The notes beneath the pieces are model-generated. The model did not search any database. It had not been told where the DNA came from and saw nothing but the letters and a program-made list of their open reading frames with translations. A DNA stretch of 64,000 nucleotides, from the NCBI GenBank assembly GCA_023138875.1, contig JAGLOO010000006.1, positions 1 to 64,000 of the forward strand. Reading direction: 5' to 3'. This DNA is from Bacteroidales bacterium (GTDB lineage: Bacteria > Bacteroidota > Bacteroidia > Bacteroidales > GCA-2748055). The position numbers and the translations under genes are program-made. Each line of letters begins with the position of its first letter. The first letter of the stretch is position 1. Positions 58,669-64,000 of this stretch are shown in pieces.

Positions 58669-59412
58669 GGCAGCCCTCCGCTCGCTGAAAGGTTTGAGAC
58701 CGCACTCATGTTCCTGACAATGGCACCGGGAGTTGCTTTTCTGAATGTAAAGTGCTTTCGCCGCAGGTAACGCTTGATCATCTTTTGCTGATCTTCAGGA
58801 AAGAGTGCTGCAAAGGACTTCATATTATTAAATTCATAAAGCCTCCCATCCATTTCCATCTGGTAGGTCAGGCTGGCCTTGATAAATTGCTCAATAAAAA
58901 GCATATTGTTCGTGAGGGGAATGAGTTCCTTCTCCCTGTACACATAACATGTAAACACATTCGTCCTGATTACCTGGTAAAATCTTGTTGGTTCCTGACC
59001 AAGATTCAATTTCAGGAATTCAAATGCGCCACGGCTGAAAGCATCCACGTTATCTGTTATGGTGATCAACACGTTGCTTCCACCCGAGAAGTTTTCATAC
59101 TCAATCTCCACGTGCTGGGAATAGAGATCATACCTGAGCCTGACATCCTTATAGATCCTGCCCCTGACGGATACCGAGCCACTGGCAAACCTGTCTTCCA
59201 TGAAATATGGATGGCCCTGGCAACTCATGTACCGATTGTGATACTGCACTCCATTTACAAGATCCTGGTCAAGGCCATAAGCCTGCTCCACCAGTGCATG
59301 GAATGAATGACGGTCATCAACAATGGAACCCTGTTGACCGTGAACAGGTAGAAAATAAAAAAAAAAGAATTATGCCGGCTGCCAAAACAGCCTTCAGTGC
59401 ATCAATAATCAT
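58665..59412 (-). CDS. exported protein of unknown function, frameshifted at a poly-T tract in the signal peptide
   Basis: Upstream ATG at 59412 reads MIIDALKAVLAAGIILFF then a 10-T tract; deleting one T joins it to ...YFLPVHGQQGSIVDDRHSFHALVEQAYGLDQ. ATGA overlap with downstream TonB receptor. Confidence 0.6.
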
Positions 59413-59428
59413 TTAATGAATGTCACAT

Positions 59429-60064
59429 TCAATTCTTATGGCCTTCTTTTAGGTAATCAGCCACTGCTGTGTGCTCTGACTGCCGGGCAAAGGATTCCGC
59501 ATCATCACCATCCACATCTGTGAGCGACGGATCAGCATCAAATTCCAGAAGAATCTTCACAACCTCAAAATTCCCCTCAGCAGATGCATGCATCAGAGGT
59601 GAGAAGTGTTCCTCTGAATCGACAATATTCGGTTCTGCCCCCTTATCCAGGAGGATTTTCACTGTTTCGGGAAATGGACCTGTGGAAGCATACAAAAGGG
59701 CGGTCCGTCCCAACAGGTCCCTTCGGTCCACACTGGCTCCCCCTTTTATCAGGGCCAGCAAAATTTCGGAATGTCCGTTAAATGCAGCAAACATCAATGC
59801 AGTATGGCCCTCCTGGTCAATCGCATTGACAGCGGTGCCCGCATCAAGCAGCGCCTTTACTTTCTCCAGTTCACCATCCAAGGCAGCCTGCCTCATCTGT
59901 TCTTCGGCGGCAGATCCGGTAGTTGGAATGGTTTCGGCTGGACCCGGACTCTCCACCCCGGCACCAGTTTGACGGTCTGTTTTGCCGCCTGAACCAGTGC
60001 AACCCGTAAGAATCGCCAGGGATAAGATAGCGATCAGTATAACGCAGAATCTTTGGATTTTCAT
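59429..60064 (-). CDS. ankyrin-repeat lipoprotein
   Basis: Start MKIQRFCVILIAILSLAILTGCTGSGGK; ankyrin motifs INAIDQEGHTALMFAAFNGHSEILLALIKGGAS etc. Confidence 0.88.
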   Translation of the reverse strand: MKIQRFCVILIAILSLAILTGCTGSGGKTDRQTGAGVESPGPAETIPTTGSAAEEQMRQAALDGELEKVKALLDAGTAVNAIDQEGHTALMFAAFNGHSEILLALIKGGASVDRRDLLGRTALLYASTGPFPETVKILLDKGAEPNIVDSEEHFSPLMHASAEGNFEVVKILLEFDADPSLTDVDGDDAESFARQSEHTAVADYLKEGHKN

Positions 60065-60219
60065 TACTCTGGTATTTTTATGGCGTTGAAGATACGAAAA
60101 GAAATCAATGGGAAATGACCAAATGGCTTGACTTCCATGAATAAGGTTGCTATCTTGAATGATTGGTTTATAGGGTATAATTGATTGGGCAACGAATACG
60201 AGGCCTTCAGAGAGCACGA

Positions 60220-61128
60220 AAGACTTATAAATTCCAAATCGTTTTGAAAACCAGCCACCAGAATTACTTCGCTTCTTACAGTCCGGATGGGAAGTTGATT
60301 GCCACCACCGGTTCTGATAACAATATCATTTTATGGAATTCTGAGACAGGGATCATACACCGCACCCTGGTGGGATCTTGCCCTGGTCAAGATATCCAGC
60401 TCTACCGAGGGACATGCTGGAGCCATTAAGGCATTGGATATCAATCCGGTGAAGTGGTTGGTAGTTCTGAAAAGCTGGAGCAGATTGTTCTTTCGGTTGA
60501 TGCAAGCCCTTCTCATAGTGATTTCGTCTCTTCCTGCCTGATGTCTGAAGAACTTCGGGTATGGGCCTATGGTTTCGGGGAGGATCGACCGGAATATTCA
60601 CCAGAATCAATGAAGGTAGAAACAGCTTAGCCTGGTTTCCTGCCGGATCAACCCGCTGAAGAAAAACCTGAGTCGAAATCAGCCTCGCCCTATCCACTCA
60701 TCTCACTATACTCTCCCGAACCGGTGAATGGAGAGGTAATCCACGACGGGAACAGCACCCTTAGGGACTTTATCGGGAGCATACAATCTAAACATACCCT
60801 TTTAATCGCCGATGCCTGTTTCAGTGGATCCATATTTAAAACCAGGTCAGCATTTGGAGGTGATGCGAAAGGGATACAGAAACTGCATGATCTTCCCAGC
60901 CGAAAGGCGATGACCAGTGGTGCGCTGAAGGAGGTTCCCGACAAAAGTGTATTCGTGAAGTACCTGATCAGTGAGCTCATTGAGAACCAGGAGAAATTCC
61001 TGTCATCGGAAGAATTATTCGGTAACTTTAAAACTGCAGTTCTGAACAACTCTCCCAATGTACCCCAATACGGCACCATCCAGAATGCAGAGGACCAAGG
61101 AGGTGATTTTATCTTTGTTCGGAAGTAA
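60220..61128 (+). pseudogene. remnant of a WD40 - caspase (C14) fusion gene
   Basis: HQNYFASYSPDGKLIATTGSDNNIILWNSETG (WD40), frameshifts, then STLRDFIGSIQSKHTLLIADACFSGSIFKTRS...GALKEVPDKSVFVKYLISELIENQ (caspase C-terminal part with DACFSG). Confidence 0.7.
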
Positions 61129-61149
61129 ATGAAGAAGCTATGAATTTGC

Positions 61150-62430
61150 CTAATAGTAACGTCTCCTTCCATTTCCAAATCTTGGATTAACAATGTTGTT
61201 ATAGATGGATCCAAAAGTATAGGTTACCCCGATTTCACCCCCAACACCATAACTTGTTTCAAGCTCCTGAAGCTGTAACAGAATATCGGCCTCAGTTAGC
61301 TCACCCTTCACAAGTGACAACTGGTCGTTGATACGGGCGGCTCCGCCACGAAGCCTTACTGATAGGCCCTTAAGGATCCTTATTGAAATGTACCCGCTTA
61401 ACTCCAGTCTGTTCTTTGAGAAGTCATGAAAATAGTTGGATCCCTCCAGTGCAACATTGATGGAGCCCCATTTCTCCTGAACCTGGTAGGCCAGCTGAAG
61501 TTGCTGTAACCACAAGTTTTCTTCGGTCTTATTGAATATGGTGGTGTCGTTATAGACGTTGTATGAATTTCCCACACCATATAAGATCCTGAATTGGCGG
61601 TGTGTCGACCTGGAATAGGGGAAAATGTTGTATTCAACCGAAGGCATGAAATCAACTGAGAATTTCGTATTGGTGTATGTTGACGATACAACATCGGTCC
61701 TTAGTCCGGCCGACCAGTGATCCCCCAGGCTTTTAACAACCAGGACATCCAAGCCCTGGTAACTTTTATCGTTGGTGTACAGGGTATCATCATAGGTGTA
61801 CTTTGTCCTGCTGAACCGGTGATCGAAATCAAGCTCCAATTTCCAATCATGGGTTATCTTCACAGCAGAGACCGAACTGCGAAGCTCCAATTCATTGTAA
61901 GACTCTTCACCTTCAAAATTGGGTTCCGCATCGAGCTCAAATACCCAGTTATTCCACCTGTCGACTACCTCCTGTTTCACAATGCTCTCTGTAGGATTGA
62001 TGATCACTTCATCATAGAGGGGTGTCCTGGCTACATATGGCATAAGTCCCATTTTCAACATCTGGGTACGCCATATCCTGGTGTAATCCCTTGAATCATC
62101 TGGCCTGCTGGCATAAACCAGGGTGTCACTTTTACCCTCATACTCCATCTGCCCAACAAAAGCATATGTATATTTTCTTCCACCGCTTCCGGTATTCTCC
62201 CGTGTCTCAAGAATATAAACCTGAGCCTCCTTCACATCCCTGACATAATTCACATATGGGATCTCCTCACGAATGAAGTCCATATCGCAATAAAAACAAT
62301 CTATGAACACCCTGATTGCATTTTCTCTTTGAACAACAGTATCAGTATTGACCGCTTGTCCGTTCACATGCAGGGCGAAGAAAAACCCTATGATCAAAGT
62401 CCCGTATCGGGCTGGTGCCTTAAATTCCAT
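61150..62430 (-). CDS. exported protein: CxxCD-containing N-terminal domain plus outer-membrane beta-barrel-like C-terminus
   Basis: Signal peptide; VFIDCFYCDMDFIREEIPYVNYVRDVKEAQVYIL; alternating beta-strand pattern in C-terminal half. Confidence 0.6.
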   Translation of the reverse strand: MEFKAPARYGTLIIGFFFALHVNGQAVNTDTVVQRENAIRVFIDCFYCDMDFIREEIPYVNYVRDVKEAQVYILETRENTGSGGRKYTYAFVGQMEYEGKSDTLVYASRPDDSRDYTRIWRTQMLKMGLMPYVARTPLYDEVIINPTESIVKQEVVDRWNNWVFELDAEPNFEGEESYNELELRSSVSAVKITHDWKLELDFDHRFSRTKYTYDDTLYTNDKSYQGLDVLVVKSLGDHWSAGLRTDVVSSTYTNTKFSVDFMPSVEYNIFPYSRSTHRQFRILYGVGNSYNVYNDTTIFNKTEENLWLQQLQLAYQVQEKWGSINVALEGSNYFHDFSKNRLELSGYISIRILKGLSVRLRGGAARINDQLSLVKGELTEADILLQLQELETSYGVGGEIGVTYTFGSIYNNIVNPRFGNGRRRYY

Positions 62431-62501
62431 CTCTTCAAATTAAAATTTACAGAGCAATCCTTCAGTTTAGACCTTTGTTCAAGCGATTGGTTTAATCACC
62501 T

Positions 62502-63902
62502 CTAAAGACAAAGAGCCTTGTTCAGTGCGATAATGGCCTCCCCATAATCCTCCCGGCGGATCACAAACTGCATATTCACCTGCATCAATGATTGTGAAAT
62601 TGCCTCAACATTGATGTTTCTGCCGAATAGTGCTAAGGAAGCCTTGGCCAGCGCCCCGGGCTGGGCAATGTTTGTTCCCAGTGCACAAACCAGTGCTGCT
62701 TTTTTAATGGTGACTTTATGATAAAGGCCTTCGAGCTTCGTCACCAATCCATCCACCAGGTCTGTTTCCCATATGACCATTGTGATGCTGTTGGCATTGG
62801 TGGCCTTAAGTATATATGAAATATTGTATCGCTGCATCTCCTTCATCAGGTTCATGTCATATCCAACCTGTCCCACCATGAAGGGATCGTGCACCTCGAT
62901 TGCGGTTACCTGGTCGGTTCCAGAAATGATCTCGACCCTTGATTCTTCTCCGCTGAAATCCCGCGATATTATTGTTCCCGGATGATCGGGTTCAAAGGTG
63001 TTTTTTATGCGGATGTTGATCCCGTTCACCTCAAGCGGTTTGGATGCCTTTGGATGGATCGCCTCCATACCGATATCTGCCAGCTGGTCGGCCACATTAA
63101 AATTGGTAGCTCCCACAGGTCGTGAATTCTCAATACCCACTATGGCAGGATCAGCACTGGAGAGATGGTACTGCTTATGTATGACAGCTTCCACTGCCTT
63201 CACTTTCACGGCAATCTTGCTGAATGTCACTTCAGAATAACCCCGGTCAAACTCCCGCATGATTCCTTCTGTCCCCTTTGTATACCCGGTAACCACGGGA
63301 ATGGTAAGGGAACAATCAAGGTCGCTGAATGCCTGATGGATCCTTTCATCAATGGTCAGGTATGCTGTGTCATGGAATCCACACAGGTCGACAAATGTGG
63401 CTTCTATTCCATTGTTTCTTAAAATATTGACTGAATTATAGGCCGAATGTGCCTCCCCAAGGGAGGCAAGGATCTCCCTGGCAGCCAGCAGAATGTTCTG
63501 CTTATTTACGTAACCTGAAGCCATCACTTCATCAAGACTGACCAGGTAATTCATTGATTGCTCAATCCGTTCTGTTATAAAAGCAGCAGCAGCATCCAGG
63601 TCGAGCTTAATCCCTGCCAGTCCTTGATTAATGGCAATGAGTTTCTGAAGCAGATCTTCCAGGGCTTTCCGATAGTCTCTGTTTTTCACAAACAGATCGT
63701 AAACTCCCGGTTCACCCGTTTTTTTATGTTCCAGCAACCAGTTGGTGACATTGTTGTAAGCAGATACCACAAAAATCCGGTTATAAAGTTTCCCCTTTGG
63801 AGCCTGTCCGATGATAATGTTGTTGAGTACATCCTCGAATTTGGACATGGATGTTCCTCCGATCTTATGAACTGAAAGCATAGCGTGTGTATTTAATAAC
63901 AA
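62502..63902 (-). CDS. aspartate kinase with ACT-like region
   Basis: VHKIGGTSMSKFEDV, IFVVSAYNNVTNWLLEHKKTGEPGVY, VVTGYTKGTEGIMREFDRGYSEVTFSKIA, GTNIAQPGALAKASLALFGRNINVEAISQS. Confidence 0.92.
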   Translation of the reverse strand: MLLNTHAMLSVHKIGGTSMSKFEDVLNNIIIGQAPKGKLYNRIFVVSAYNNVTNWLLEHKKTGEPGVYDLFVKNRDYRKALEDLLQKLIAINQGLAGIKLDLDAAAAFITERIEQSMNYLVSLDEVMASGYVNKQNILLAAREILASLGEAHSAYNSVNILRNNGIEATFVDLCGFHDTAYLTIDERIHQAFSDLDCSLTIPVVTGYTKGTEGIMREFDRGYSEVTFSKIAVKVKAVEAVIHKQYHLSSADPAIVGIENSRPVGATNFNVADQLADIGMEAIHPKASKPLEVNGINIRIKNTFEPDHPGTIISRDFSGEESRVEIISGTDQVTAIEVHDPFMVGQVGYDMNLMKEMQRYNISYILKATNANSITMVIWETDLVDGLVTKLEGLYHKVTIKKAALVCALGTNIAQPGALAKASLALFGRNINVEAISQSLMQVNMQFVIRREDYGEAIIALNKALCL

Positions 63903-64000
63903 TCTGACAAAAATAACAGATAATATATTACCGGATTCTATTTGAACGTTATCTTTTCAGGATTGTTTTAACTTTATATGATTCACTGCATCAAATGAGA

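Noticed and set aside
60690-61214. 174-aa minus-strand ORF opposite the caspase remnant
   Set aside because: The opposite strand carries the recognisable DACFSG caspase sequence; this is a shadow frame.
1-64000. CRISPR arrays, rRNA and tRNA genes
   Set aside because: No regularly spaced repeats or recognisable rRNA/tRNA structures seen by eye; tRNAscan/Infernal would be needed for certainty.

Overview
The window looks like a Bacteroidota chromosome (Bacteroidales/Marinilabiliales-like: SusC/SusD, T9SS C-terminal domains, DUF4249 plus TonB receptors). It is densely coding, with no rRNA, tRNA or CRISPR recognised. The most notable region is about 8.6-31.2 kb. It holds (i) a tightly packed 9-gene + strand operon (about 22249-31248): stand-alone DctM-type permease, 49-aa membrane peptide missing from the ORF track, membrane-anchored AstE/M14-like zinc hydrolase, DUF6305-like exported protein, gamma-glutamyltransferase, T9SS-tagged C45-type Ntn hydrolase, PgsB, PgsC, and a 'poly-gamma-glutamate system protein' (PgsW-like); and (ii) a nearby exported Asp/Glu racemase - histidine kinase - sigma-54 response regulator operon, a SusC/SusD pair and an exported N-formylglutamate-amidohydrolase-like protein. 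A near-consensus sigma-54 promoter lies just upstream of the PGA operon. I propose this as a candidate poly-gamma-glutamate (or gamma-glutamyl compound) synthesis/turnover/sensing system; the functional link is inference. Other content: sulfatase/CE15 genes, a menaquinone operon led by a NapC/NirT-type tetraheme cytochrome, two DUF4249/TonB-receptor cassettes, decayed genes (DUF2961-like lipoprotein, WD40-caspase), and a poly-T frameshift in a gene encoding an exported protein. All family calls come from reading motifs by eye; no searches were run.
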